Source: an uncultured Verrucomicrobiota bacterium (GTDB taxonomy: Bacteria > Verrucomicrobiota > Verrucomicrobiia > Opitutales > Seribacteraceae). From it: a DNA stretch of 44,974 nucleotides. The notes below the pieces were generated by a model. The model worked only from the letters and a program-made list of their open reading frames with translations, searched no databases and had not been told where the DNA came from. A program made the translations under genes and the position numbers. Every line of letters starts with the position of its first letter. Positions within the stretch are counted from its first letter, which is position 1. The stretch is from positions 1-44,974 of the forward strand of contig CACFTI010000018.1 of NCBI GenBank assembly GCA_902569115.1. The letters are read 5' to 3'. Of this stretch, positions 8,388-16,874 are shown piece after piece.

Positions 8388-9200
8388 ATGGGCGAGGACA
8401 AAGCACAAAAACAGTATCGTGGCAGATTAGCCCCAACCCCTTCTGGTTATTTACACGAGGGTAATATCAAAACTTTTCAGGTAGCGATGCAAAGAGCAAA
8501 TAATGCCAATGGGAAACTTTTTTTACGGATCGATGACTTGGATTCTGCCAGATGTAAACAAGAGTATGTGGATGCTTGCCTCAAAGATTTAACATGTGCC
8601 GGCTTAATTTATGATAATTTGCCAAGTACGGACTTTGCTGATGGGATTTGTAGACAAAGCTACCGCATGCAGTTTTATTTGGATGCACTTCAGGAATTAA
8701 TTGAAACCGGGTTAATTTACCCGTGTAATCGAACTCGAAGTGAGATTCGGATGGCTGGAATTAAAAGCCATTCCGGGGATGAAGCTATATTTCCCGAAAA
8801 GTGGAGGAACCGTTTTTATTACCATGCAGGCGATCCTTTCCCGATTCATCAAAATTGGCGTGTCATCACGAATTGGGGCGAACGAATCAAATTTAGGGAT
8901 GGGAGACTCGGAGAAATTGATTTTGAAATGGGAAAAGACTTTTCAGATTTTTTGGTTTGGCGAAAAGATGGATTTCCCGCCTACGAACTGGCTACGGTTG
9001 TAGATGATCACTTGATGGAAATAACCGAGATAGTCAGAGGGGAAGACCTTCTTGTTTCAAGTGCGAGGCAATGCTTGCTTTTCGATTACTTGAATTGGTC
9101 CAGACCAGAATTTTACCATTGTTCATTATCTTTTGCCAAGGATGGGAAAAAATTGTCGAAGTCATCCAGGATCATTCCCCGTCTTTTCCCTTCCTGCTAA
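8388..9200 (+). CDS. gluQ: Glutamyl-Q tRNA(Asp) synthetase-like protein, C-terminally short
   Basis: GluQ-RS is a paralogue of the glutamyl-tRNA synthetase catalytic domain that attaches glutamate to queuosine in tRNA(Asp). The 270-residue product shows RGRLAPTPSG followed by HEGN (23-26, the HIGH-type ATP site), RIDDLDSAR, EIVRGEDLL, and a KKLSKS motif (254-259, KMSKS equivalent). The usual GluQ-RS Cys-rich zinc segment is reduced: only YPCNRTRSEI remains around the expected site. The protein ends 11 residues after the KKLSKS motif, whereas E. coli YadB continues for roughly 50 more. Neither other plus-strand frame downstream resumes a GluQ-like tail. Its last 39 bp overlap the end of the convergent GT2 gene at the boundary of the polysaccharide locus. 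It may be functional but trimmed, or decaying. ATG at 8388, no Shine-Dalgarno sequence. Confidence 0.82.
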   Translation: MGEDKAQKQYRGRLAPTPSGYLHEGNIKTFQVAMQRANNANGKLFLRIDDLDSARCKQEYVDACLKDLTCAGLIYDNLPSTDFADGICRQSYRMQFYLDALQELIETGLIYPCNRTRSEIRMAGIKSHSGDEAIFPEKWRNRFYYHAGDPFPIHQNWRVITNWGERIKFRDGRLGEIDFEMGKDFSDFLVWRKDGFPAYELATVVDDHLMEITEIVRGEDLLVSSARQCLLFDYLNWSRPEFYHCSLSFAKDGKKLSKSSRIIPRLFPSC

Positions 9201-10028
9201 TATTGCTTTGGCTTTCGCCATCGATAAAAATTCGTACTGAGCGTGCAACCTGGCAAAAACATATCCCCTCCATCCGTCCAGGATTCCTTTTTGCCATAGA
9301 TAGACATAGAGAAAACGGAGGGTCGGGCGAAACGGCAGTTTTCGAAAAATTTTTCTTAAACGCCTTTTCCCTTTTACTCCATCATGCTGGAGGGATGCAT
9401 CACAATCTTCTGCAGAACTTTCCACAATAGCTTCCCAATTCGAATATCGGTTATGCTTTTCCACAAAGCTATCTATCGTGGGAAAGGCATGGTGATCCAT
9501 GATCGAAGTTAATTTGCCAGTGCTACCCAGCACCACCACATGCTCATGAATCTCATTATCACCACTATCAGTATTAAGATCTGTGATTTTTTCATACCTG
9601 CCCAGCTTATGTTTGAAAAGCCGAAGATTCCAGTTTGGGAAATAGGCATATTTTAAAGGTTTATCGAGAAAGAAATACCTTCGATTTATCCAATACCCAG
9701 CATGCTTTTCATGCGGCACAGAAACAATCTTTCTAATTTCCTCTTCTGCCTCAGGAGGCAGGCACTCATCCGCATCTAGAATCAAGATCCATTGATGAGA
9801 AAAAGGCAGGTTTTCTAATGCCCAGTTTTTTTTCTTGGGCCAACCACCCTTGTATTCGAATTGCACAACTTTTGCACCATGTTCCTCTGCAATCAGGCAG
9901 GTACGATCGGTGCTTTGCGAATCGACTACAAAAATCTCATCGACCCAGTGGACCGACTGTAAGCATCTTGCTAAATTGGCTTCCTCGTTTTTACAGGGAA
10001 CAAATAAACTGATAGAAACTTTGGTCAT
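9162..10028 (-). CDS. GT2 glycosyltransferase, WaaE/KdtX-like (LPS core type)
   Basis: A 288-residue GT-A enzyme that would transfer a sugar from a nucleotide-sugar donor to an LPS core or similar acceptor at the cytoplasmic membrane face. It starts with the GT2 signature FVPCKNEEANLARCL (9-23) and VDEIFVVDSQSTDRT. The segment GGWPKKKNWAL (61-71) and the DADE metal-binding motif (85-88) are typical of the WaaE (lipopolysaccharide core beta-1,4-glucosyltransferase) subgroup. The C-terminal third has a YLWQKGILDGWRG block shared by that subgroup. It is the last gene of the locus and overlaps the gluQ end by 39 bp. ATG at 10028; a 45-base gap separates it from the preceding GT4 gene. Donor and acceptor are unknown. 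Confidence 0.88.
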   Translation of the reverse strand: MTKVSISLFVPCKNEEANLARCLQSVHWVDEIFVVDSQSTDRTCLIAEEHGAKVVQFEYKGGWPKKKNWALENLPFSHQWILILDADECLPPEAEEEIRKIVSVPHEKHAGYWINRRYFFLDKPLKYAYFPNWNLRLFKHKLGRYEKITDLNTDSGDNEIHEHVVVLGSTGKLTSIMDHHAFPTIDSFVEKHNRYSNWEAIVESSAEDCDASLQHDGVKGKRRLRKIFRKLPFRPTLRFLYVYLWQKGILDGWRGYVFARLHAQYEFLSMAKAKAILAGREKTGNDPG

Positions 10029-10073
10029 TGGATTTTAAAGCGATGTAACAAATAGAAAGAGGGAATTAAAAAC

Positions 10074-11225
10074 TCAGCCAAAAAGGACCTTTTGGTAAAG
10101 ATCGAAGTACTGCCTTCGGCAATCTTCATTGCTTGGCAATGTAATAGCTCTCTTGTTTGATCTAGCTGTTTGTAATACTTGAAGAACCTCTTGATCGATC
10201 GATTCCTGGTTTTCTGATTCAACATATTTTGCATATTTACCAAGCAAATCTGCGATTGCCCCGGTTGATGTTGTGATTACGGGACATCCCCGAATTGCTG
10301 CCTCTAAGGGGGGCCATCCAAAGCCTTCGATGAAGGAAGGGAAAACCAGGGCTTTGGCATGTTTATAGAGCTCAGTAAGAATAATATCGGGTAAGTTTTG
10401 TAATGAGGATATGGCATTCGGGTGAGATTTAATCCAATACGACAATGGTTTATCTATTTCCTCTTTTTGTGGTTCGGGACCAACCAAGATAAGCTTTAAT
10501 TCCTTGTCGGCTAAGTTTGTGTGAGCATTGATAAAGGAACGGAATACGGCCTTTCGATTCTTATACCAAGCGGCACTTCCCACATGGAGAAGGAAATTGG
10601 TTGCATGAGGGTCAAAGGGAAGGAGTTTTGAAATGTTTTTTTTATGCGAATTCGTCGTAGATAAATCGGCTTCCGTTCCCAGGTGAAAGATAGAAGATTT
10701 TTCTTTGGACATCGGGATCAACCGGTTCAGATCTTCTAAGGTTTGCCTGGAGTCGCAGGCGTAATAATCTGTCAAACGGAGTGTTTTTTTAATCCAATTC
10801 TGCAAATGTACACCCGGTTTTGATGTTTTGGGAGCCTGAGCAAAATCTCCGTTTGCGGTTCGGATGGCGATTAAATCATGGCAGGTTATGATTTTCTTTG
10901 CCTGAGTTATCCTGCTTATCTTGGGCAGGTAAATAGCATTTGAATGGTCGATAATATGGATCAAATGAAGTGGGTCTTTTCGGCTGATTAAATTCCGCTT
11001 TAATCTTTTGGGGAAGAGCAGGTATTTGTCGACATAGGCTGCCCACTTACGAAGTTTTTTAATTGGGCAAATATTCCTAAAAACGCTAGCAGGATAAATT
11101 TTCTGGATATTAAAGTTTGGATCATTTGAGTAATTGCTAACTAACAAGTCCCCAAATCGAAGCATACTTTTCTGCTGGTCTGGTCGATAATTTGTAATTA
11201 CCAAAACCTGTGGCTTTCGTTTCAA
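10074..11225 (-). CDS. GT4-family glycosyltransferase
   Basis: A GT-B fold retaining glycosyltransferase, likely adding a sugar to the lipid-linked glycan. The C-terminal half carries the donor-site pattern: FLLHVGSAAWYKNRKAV, then PSFIEGFGWPPLEA (E-x7-E region) and GCPVITTSTGAIADLLG. An HLGTE block separates the two Rossmann domains. I place the start at TTG 11225 (MKRKPQVLVITNY), which gives 383 residues and a TTGA overlap with the stop of the upstream membrane gene. An in-frame ATG at 11261 would add a Cys-rich 12-residue leader (MPCCCSF...) lying wholly inside the neighbour and is less likely. No Shine-Dalgarno sequence. Confidence 0.86.
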   Translation of the reverse strand: MKRKPQVLVITNYRPDQQKSMLRFGDLLVSNYSNDPNFNIQKIYPASVFRNICPIKKLRKWAAYVDKYLLFPKRLKRNLISRKDPLHLIHIIDHSNAIYLPKISRITQAKKIITCHDLIAIRTANGDFAQAPKTSKPGVHLQNWIKKTLRLTDYYACDSRQTLEDLNRLIPMSKEKSSIFHLGTEADLSTTNSHKKNISKLLPFDPHATNFLLHVGSAAWYKNRKAVFRSFINAHTNLADKELKLILVGPEPQKEEIDKPLSYWIKSHPNAISSLQNLPDIILTELYKHAKALVFPSFIEGFGWPPLEAAIRGCPVITTSTGAIADLLGKYAKYVESENQESIDQEVLQVLQTARSNKRAITLPSNEDCRRQYFDLYQKVLFG

Positions 11226-12559
11226 GTAGGCTTTTTTTGAGAAACTGCAGCAGCAAGGCATAAACCGCTACCAAAAGCGGCAAAGCCCAGGTTGGTTGGC
11301 TGGCCGAGTAGACCAAAGAGTAGAATCGGACCGGCTGCTCCAAATAAGAAAATGGCAAGATAACTCCCTCTTTTGACTGCCTTAATGCAAGTGATGAGCA
11401 GATCTTTGGTGATCCATAATCTCCAGAGGATAAACAGCCCACCAATAATTATGCCGTTTTCGGTAATTGGTCTTGACCATGAGTTTTCGGCACCGCCATA
11501 ACCGCCAACAAGAGCAGCGCCTGCACGAGTAGCTCCACCAAGACCACTGTTACCTAGCAAATCGGTCCACATGTTGTAATAATAGGGTGCGGTAATCATT
11601 TCGTAATACCGATTAAAGTAGGCTTCAATTGGATTCCCTTCAATATTGGCCGCTTCCTCAAATCGTAAACTCAAAAAGTCTAAGCCTTCCTTAAATAAAT
11701 CGATTTGCGAGTAAAGGATCAAGGTTAGGGTAGAGAATGCGAAGACTGAAGTAGTAATCTTCCCAAACTCCGATGGGCGGTAATAAGCAAGGAAAGCAAT
11801 GCATCCTATCACCTGTAAGGATTCAGCAATTACAGCTCGACTACCTGCGGTTACCATCGCAAGCAAAGTGGCACTGGTTCCCAAATAAATCATCCATTTG
11901 GGAAAAGAACCTTTAATAAGTAGTCCATAGATAATGAAGGCTACGGTAAAGCAGTAGTAAAAGACAATTCCACTCACAAAAGTAAAAGTACCGGATGCCC
12001 GCACTTTTCCACCAGAAGTTTCCAGTTGACTGCCTATCCCTCCTGCCGCGACGTTCATGATATCTTCCGCATCAGACTGAAATTGTTGAGCGACTACCCA
12101 GGTCATGGGCAATGCGAGCAAAAGAAAAGCTTTTCCAAAATTTATCACATCCTGCCAGGAAAGCACCCTTGCCATGATAAAAATAAGAGGGAAGTGTAGC
12201 ACATTGGTTCGGGCACCATAGGCAATGATAAAGGGATGAGTTCCGTTAACTAAAAAAGACAAAACAACAGCCAGCATTACCCACTGAAAGCATTTTTGTA
12301 GGTACTTGTTATTAAGTGGAAAGATGCCCTGCACATAGCAAAGGTAATAAATCCAAATCGCAATTGGGTCCCTAATGATTAATAAGCCCTGGGATAATCC
12401 AGGTAAGAACCATTTCCTTAGGGCTCCCTCAAAAAGTAACAGAAGAAAATAAGCCCAGATAAGTTTTTTGATGAAAGCATGGTTGGTTGCCACTGTTTTG
12501 GGGGCCACCCTTTTCTTAAGCAAATTTTTTGGCAGGGAGATGGTGTTGGTCGTGCTCAT
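11222..12559 (-). CDS. O-antigen polymerase/ligase-like multi-span membrane protein
   Basis: A 445-residue hydrophobic protein with roughly ten or more membrane spans, one large soluble loop in the second half (around residues 285-370, containing EAYFNRYYEMITAPYYYN and a Gly-rich GGATRAGAALVGGYGG stretch) and few charged residues elsewhere. That plan fits the Wzy polymerase / WaaL ligase superfamily, which joins or transfers undecaprenyl-linked repeat units at the periplasmic face. Sequence alone does not separate polymerase from ligase. It is embedded between two GT4 genes, and its stop overlaps the TTG start of the next gene. ATG at 12559, four bases after the stop of the preceding GT4 gene; no Shine-Dalgarno sequence. 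Confidence 0.72.
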   Translation of the reverse strand: MSTTNTISLPKNLLKKRVAPKTVATNHAFIKKLIWAYFLLLLFEGALRKWFLPGLSQGLLIIRDPIAIWIYYLCYVQGIFPLNNKYLQKCFQWVMLAVVLSFLVNGTHPFIIAYGARTNVLHFPLIFIMARVLSWQDVINFGKAFLLLALPMTWVVAQQFQSDAEDIMNVAAGGIGSQLETSGGKVRASGTFTFVSGIVFYYCFTVAFIIYGLLIKGSFPKWMIYLGTSATLLAMVTAGSRAVIAESLQVIGCIAFLAYYRPSEFGKITTSVFAFSTLTLILYSQIDLFKEGLDFLSLRFEEAANIEGNPIEAYFNRYYEMITAPYYYNMWTDLLGNSGLGGATRAGAALVGGYGGAENSWSRPITENGIIIGGLFILWRLWITKDLLITCIKAVKRGSYLAIFLFGAAGPILLFGLLGQPTNLGFAAFGSGLCLAAAVSQKKPT

Positions 12560-12562
12560 GGG

Positions 12563-13789
12563 TCAGGAAATTTCAACCCTTTGTTCAGAATTAGACAAAT
12601 TGAAATCAATAATGTTTTGAGCGTAGCTTGGCCATGTGTATTGCTTTGCTTTTTTTTGGCACAACTTCCGAATCTCCTCTATGTTTTTCCTCTCTGCGAT
12701 AAGGGTAAGAATGGCACTGGATATTTTTTCAGGTGATCGAATGGGAACAAGGTGTCCGGTTATCCCTTCATCGACCAAATCTTTGCCTCCGGCGTTAGGA
12801 GTCACGATAATAGGTAACCCACAGGAGAGGGCTTCCTGCTGTACTAAAGCCCGACCTTCCAAAATCGAGGGTAATACCAAGGCATCGTGTGTCTTCATAA
12901 TTTCCCTAACCTTTGAATTTGGACAAGGGGGGAAATATGCAAACTCTGAAAATTGTTTTCGGTAAAACTCCATCGGCATCGAAGGTTGTCCTAAGATCGT
13001 TAAGGAAATCGGTTCTCCATTCAGTAATTCCATTGCATCAAAAAGATCCGCAAGCCCCTTGCGTTGGCTCATAGAACCTACAAATAAAAGTCTCAGCGTA
13101 TCGCTTTGGGTGGAGCGTTCAAAATCGACCGGTTCGCACGGGGGACTACCGAACGGAGAGACTTGGCAGAGTGTTTTCTGCCTGATTTCCAAGGGGATCG
13201 AATCCAAGACAAATTGGCTTGGGCAGCTGATTCGATCCGCGAGTCTTAATTCTTCTTCTTTTTGACAAAGTTTTTCTTCCGGTTCACGGGTACTTTCGAG
13301 GGTGGGCTCCCATTCAGGGTGCCTTTCGGCTTCTTCGGCAAGCAATCTTCTGGCTGTTGCCCAGTGTGCGATCGGCAATTCGTAAGAACATTGTATGCCC
13401 TGTTGCTTGGCCCGGGCAAAAGATGATGAGCAACCGTCCTCATAAGCATGTAAAATTTGCGAGGAATGATTGCTTAATGCTAGTGAGACCTTGTGGTCCA
13501 AAGCTTGGTAGGACAGGTCGACTTTCCGTCTTTTCTTTTCCTGATCTCCTTTTGATAGCAAACGGGCAAATTCAGGCATCCATTGTCGGGAAATCATCTT
13601 ATCTGGAATAGCATACTTTCGTTTCTCTTTACAAAAGGATCTGATCAAAGGGTTTGCTCCTATCCCGACTCCAATAGTGGTGAAAAACTTTTCCAATTGG
13701 TTCTGATTGTTGAGCTGATTAAGCAGTGCACGGACGAAGGTGTTCCCAGTTGGGTGGGAAACGACAAACTTTTCTAGACTCACCATCAT
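12563..13789 (-). CDS. GT4-family glycosyltransferase
   Basis: A GT-B glycosyltransferase of about 408 residues. The C-terminal donor domain shows RLLFVGSMSQRKGLADLFDA, then the acidic signature PSILEGRALVQQEALSCGLPIIVTPNAGG (Glu residues eight apart) and a following LVDEGITGHLVP block. The N-terminal acceptor domain is Lys/Glu-rich and carries no membrane segment. I choose the start at 13789, where ATGATG overlaps the TGA of the upstream acyltransferase (ATGA); a second ATG follows at 13786. An earlier in-frame start exists 16 codons upstream but lies entirely within the acyltransferase gene and adds non-conserved residues. Substrate unknown. Confidence 0.86.
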   Translation of the reverse strand: MMVSLEKFVVSHPTGNTFVRALLNQLNNQNQLEKFFTTIGVGIGANPLIRSFCKEKRKYAIPDKMISRQWMPEFARLLSKGDQEKKRRKVDLSYQALDHKVSLALSNHSSQILHAYEDGCSSSFARAKQQGIQCSYELPIAHWATARRLLAEEAERHPEWEPTLESTREPEEKLCQKEEELRLADRISCPSQFVLDSIPLEIRQKTLCQVSPFGSPPCEPVDFERSTQSDTLRLLFVGSMSQRKGLADLFDAMELLNGEPISLTILGQPSMPMEFYRKQFSEFAYFPPCPNSKVREIMKTHDALVLPSILEGRALVQQEALSCGLPIIVTPNAGGKDLVDEGITGHLVPIRSPEKISSAILTLIAERKNIEEIRKLCQKKAKQYTWPSYAQNIIDFNLSNSEQRVEIS

Positions 13790-14892
13790 GGCTCTCTTTT
13801 TTTCTTCGACCACTGATGGATTGGGTCTTCCACCCACCTAAAGAAGAGCCAGGCAAGAAAGATAACCGGGAGTAGATAAAAAAGGGAGATGAGAAAGTTG
13901 GCAGGCTTCTCTCCAAAAATCTCACGATGCAGGTAGCCGAATAATTTAAAGAGCGGGAAATGAACCAGGTACAGGGAGAAAGAAATTTTACCAATCCATG
14001 AAATAGCTTTTGTCAGGCTATTACCGATGATTCTGTCGAGTAATCCTGTATGAGATAAGCAGAAAACAAAAAAGAAGGAGTAAAAGGCAGTCCATGCGAA
14101 ATACTGTGTCCAAGTCTCCCAGTTATGATACCTACTCATCAGGGCAACTCCCAAGCTTAGTCCGGTAAGAGTAAGTAAGTAACCAAGCTTGATTCGATTT
14201 AATTTTTGGTGGCGATAGAGCTTGGCAATCCATGCTCCAAGCAACCAACTAGGCCATAGAAAAAGAGCGGTAAAAGTCAGCCACTGGTACCCTTGGTAAC
14301 TAAGCAAAATACTTAGACCGCTTATGCCAAAAGCAAATAACCATAAAAAAGAGCTTCTGTTGGATGCGAAAAATAAAAAAGTAAGGGGGTACAGAAGATA
14401 AAATTCTATCTCTAGTGGAATAGTCCATAAGGAAGGGTTACTTAACAATTGCCCGTTCCCCGGTGGGTAGTTCTGAGTCAAGGTGGCCACCCGAAAGATT
14501 TTACTTACATCCCAAGTTTTATCTCCCCAAAGGGTTAGACAGACATAGCTTATGCATGCGGTCAAGATCAGGGCTGCAAAGTAAGCCGGATAAATCCTCC
14601 AAAATCGACCAATCAAGTAACTTTTCCAGCAAAGCTTGATGCTCCCATAAGTATTCGGATAATGGATGCAGAATCCGCTAATCAGAAAAAATAGGACTAC
14701 TGCATACCCCATGAATGGAGTGGGGATAGAAAGCCAAGCCATAGCTTTAGCAAAGGAGGAGTATTCCTGAGGGTAACTGGTAATACGCCACCACCCAATC
14801 CACAGATCTACCCGTAGATGGTAAAGAAGCACACCCAAACAGGACAATCCACGCAGAAAGTCGATCACAGGTATACGTTCCGAATTTTTCAT
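13786..14892 (-). CDS. Acyltransferase-3 (OafA/YrhL-type) O-acyltransferase
   Basis: A 368-residue integral membrane protein of the acyltransferase-3 family that usually O-acetylates polysaccharides or lipids. It begins with the family signature PVIDFLRGLSCLGVLLYHL (residues 8-26, conserved Arg and His), has a second signature around FLISGFCIHYP, and about ten membrane spans ending in FRWVEDPIHQWS, typical for the family's C-terminus. It has ATGA overlaps at both ends: its stop with the next GT4 gene and its start with the stop of the preceding GT4 gene. It likely decorates the glycan made by this locus. A paralogue lies at 16875-17912. Confidence 0.92.
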   Translation of the reverse strand: MKNSERIPVIDFLRGLSCLGVLLYHLRVDLWIGWWRITSYPQEYSSFAKAMAWLSIPTPFMGYAVVLFFLISGFCIHYPNTYGSIKLCWKSYLIGRFWRIYPAYFAALILTACISYVCLTLWGDKTWDVSKIFRVATLTQNYPPGNGQLLSNPSLWTIPLEIEFYLLYPLTFLFFASNRSSFLWLFAFGISGLSILLSYQGYQWLTFTALFLWPSWLLGAWIAKLYRHQKLNRIKLGYLLTLTGLSLGVALMSRYHNWETWTQYFAWTAFYSFFFVFCLSHTGLLDRIIGNSLTKAISWIGKISFSLYLVHFPLFKLFGYLHREIFGEKPANFLISLFYLLPVIFLAWLFFRWVEDPIHQWSKKKREP

Positions 14893-15974
14893 CCTTTATG
14901 AATCAAGCTGAGATACTCATTAGCATATTCGTTTAGTGGGCGAACATATTGTTCGAGGTCGACTTTGGCTAATCTGGATAGCTCTTGATACTGGCTGTCT
15001 TCCATTTGAATTGCTTTTCTCATACACAAAACCAGCGAGTCGATGTCTCCTGATTTACAAAAGAGGGCATGGGGGCCTGCTGTCTCTTGAACTCCACCAT
15101 CGGTGGAAGCAATACAGGGCACACCGACCGAGCGTGCTTCCAGCGGAGTCAGACCGAGGTCCTCTTGGGTATGGGGTGGGGTGACCATCCACTTGGCATA
15201 CCGGGTGTAGCGGTGCCTTTCAGATTCATTGACAAACCCAGGCAGTTGCACACCTTGAATCCTTTGATCCTGAATTTTATGCAAAACCTCCTTACGAAGA
15301 GTACCGTCCCCAACCATGGTAAGGGGCCATTCATGAGGATCCGCTTTTAGCCTGGCATATGCTTCCAGCAAAATACGAATCCCTTTATTTGGTACCCACC
15401 TACCGATAAAGAGAAATCCCTTTCTTGCGTCCGGGGCTGTTTCACCTTGGGGCATTCTGGATACCACTGGCAGGCGGGCACTTGCATGCCTTCTTTTCTT
15501 TTCCCAACTATCCCAGACAAATTCAGATATATACCATCTTCTGTCTGCTTGGCTCACTGCCCACCGCCAAGCCAAAAGCCTCGGGTGAATCCCCGCCCTT
15601 CTCCAGTTGTAAATGGTCATTACACAGGGTTTGCTAAACTTTTTGGCATACCATGTACCCTCTACCATGGGGTTGTGGAGATGGACTAAGTCGGATTCTT
15701 GAATGGCCGTTTTGATCACTGCATCTCTTGGGGAAACAAATTGGCTGGTAAATCGTTTGCTTTCTTCTTTTGTCCAAGATGAACGGATTTCGTTTTCGTT
15801 TTTTTGGATGGATCCATCGTCCTGAAATCCGGCAACTTTTTTTCTAAGTAAGCGAACTGATGCACCCTTATGGATCAGGTCCTCAATCAAGGTCAGACAA
15901 AAAGTCTCAATTCCACCAAACTTCCCCAGGCAGGGGGCGAGCATCAGGATTTTAAGGTTGGATAGATCAGTCAC
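14889..15974 (-). CDS. GT4-family glycosyltransferase
   Basis: A 361-residue GT-B transferase. The N-terminal domain opens with LMLAPCLGKFGGIETF, the GGIE/GG-type loop found in GT4 enzymes. The donor domain has FLFIGRWVPNKGIRILLEAYARL, a TMVGDG segment, and TQEDLGLTPLEARSVGVPCIASTDGG (E-x7-E type). The start is GTG at 15974, immediately after the TAG of the upstream gene; no ATG precedes the conserved N-terminal strand. Its stop overlaps the ATG of the acyltransferase. Substrate unknown. Confidence 0.87.
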   Translation of the reverse strand: MTDLSNLKILMLAPCLGKFGGIETFCLTLIEDLIHKGASVRLLRKKVAGFQDDGSIQKNENEIRSSWTKEESKRFTSQFVSPRDAVIKTAIQESDLVHLHNPMVEGTWYAKKFSKPCVMTIYNWRRAGIHPRLLAWRWAVSQADRRWYISEFVWDSWEKKRRHASARLPVVSRMPQGETAPDARKGFLFIGRWVPNKGIRILLEAYARLKADPHEWPLTMVGDGTLRKEVLHKIQDQRIQGVQLPGFVNESERHRYTRYAKWMVTPPHTQEDLGLTPLEARSVGVPCIASTDGGVQETAGPHALFCKSGDIDSLVLCMRKAIQMEDSQYQELSRLAKVDLEQYVRPLNEYANEYLSLIHKG

Positions 15975-16856
15975 CTACCAAAGATTGAGCCTTGTATTTT
16001 TCCACCTTCTCATTTGTCTCAGCGAGTAGCCCAAAACATTTTGGCTTACACATTTTTCAAAGGATGGGATCATGATTGGTACATTTTCTGTTTGATTATT
16101 TTTTCTGGTCTCAAGCTTTTCCATCCAAGACTCCCGGTATGAGCCTAGCAAGTGTACGCCAAAGGTATCTTCATGAATACAAGCGTTCGGATAAAGGTTT
16201 GTTATATGTCTTGGAGAAATCGTTTTCGCCTCGCATTTATGAGCCAGACCAGCCTGTGCGGTGGGTATAATCCATTCAGGAATTTGGTGAAGTCGATCCT
16301 CTCCCAGAAACCACTCCAGGTAATCCCAGTCGATTGCTGATTTATCCCAAAACACCAACCCTGTGGTGATTCCCTTGACTGCCTGAGGTTTACTTTTACC
16401 GGTAAGCATTTGCCAGGGGCGAAAAGAATAGGCATCCCACTGAGTGTCCTTTAGGAAAACAGCTCCATTTTTTACCTGCTCACGGTCAAATAATCCGGAG
16501 AATGGGCGAAGGAAGAGAATATCGGCATCGAGGTAAAAACTGATTGGGTCCTCTGGGAATGCGAAAATGGGGTCAAAGAACTCAATTCCCCAAATAGAAT
16601 TCTTTCTAATCTTTTGGCAGTTTGGTTTGTCTTTGAGATGGTCAAGTACACACTCTTTTGACCGACCGAAGTTTGAAACCTTAACACAGGACCCAAATTT
16701 AAGGCAGAGTGAAGTTTCATCCCTTTCGGATAAAGAGCCATCTGTATGAATCAGAAGATTGATATCATCAGTAGAATTTTTTACCAATGAATCTAAGCAA
16801 TTGATGTAAAAAGATAAATTTTTTGAACCTACTAGACTTTGAATAGTTAATTTAAT
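15975..16856 (-). CDS. DxD-motif (GT-A) glycosyltransferase with an apparent ATT start
   Basis: About 293 residues. A DADILF motif (from PISFYLDADILF) is the metal/nucleotide-sugar site of a GT-A enzyme, and the layout (strand, HTDGS, DxD, then acceptor region ending in a His/Trp-rich tail) resembles GT8-like proteins. The first ATG/GTG/TTG-type codon is TTG at 16787, but the frame stays open upstream and encodes a convincing N-terminal strand and helix: KLTIQSLVGSKNLSFYINC. Between the upstream stop and 16787 the only possible starts are ATT (16856, giving MKLTIQ...), ATC (16862) or ATT (16844). I place it at 16856, 18 bases after the preceding gene's stop. Family membership is moderately secure, substrate unknown. 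Confidence 0.72.
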   Translation of the reverse strand: MKLTIQSLVGSKNLSFYINCLDSLVKNSTDDINLLIHTDGSLSERDETSLCLKFGSCVKVSNFGRSKECVLDHLKDKPNCQKIRKNSIWGIEFFDPIFAFPEDPISFYLDADILFLRPFSGLFDREQVKNGAVFLKDTQWDAYSFRPWQMLTGKSKPQAVKGITTGLVFWDKSAIDWDYLEWFLGEDRLHQIPEWIIPTAQAGLAHKCEAKTISPRHITNLYPNACIHEDTFGVHLLGSYRESWMEKLETRKNNQTENVPIMIPSFEKCVSQNVLGYSLRQMRRWKNTRLNLW

Positions 16857-16874
16857 GCTGATTTTTTACTGAAG

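Noticed and set aside
9071-9430. Other-frame continuation of gluQ
   Set aside because: Neither remaining plus-strand frame resembles the GluQ C-terminus, so the short end is not a frameshift that I can repair.
10029-10073. Terminator between the last GT4 and GT2 genes
   Set aside because: The 45-base gap shows no convincing inverted repeat.
11225-11261. ATG at 11261 as the GT4 start
   Set aside because: It adds a Cys-rich peptide inside the upstream gene; TTG 11225 begins directly at the first conserved strand with a TTGA overlap like many neighbours.
13790-13837. Earlier start of the GT4 gene at 12563
   Set aside because: It overlaps the acyltransferase by about 50 bases and codes for nonconserved residues; ATG 13789 is the normal ATGA overlap.
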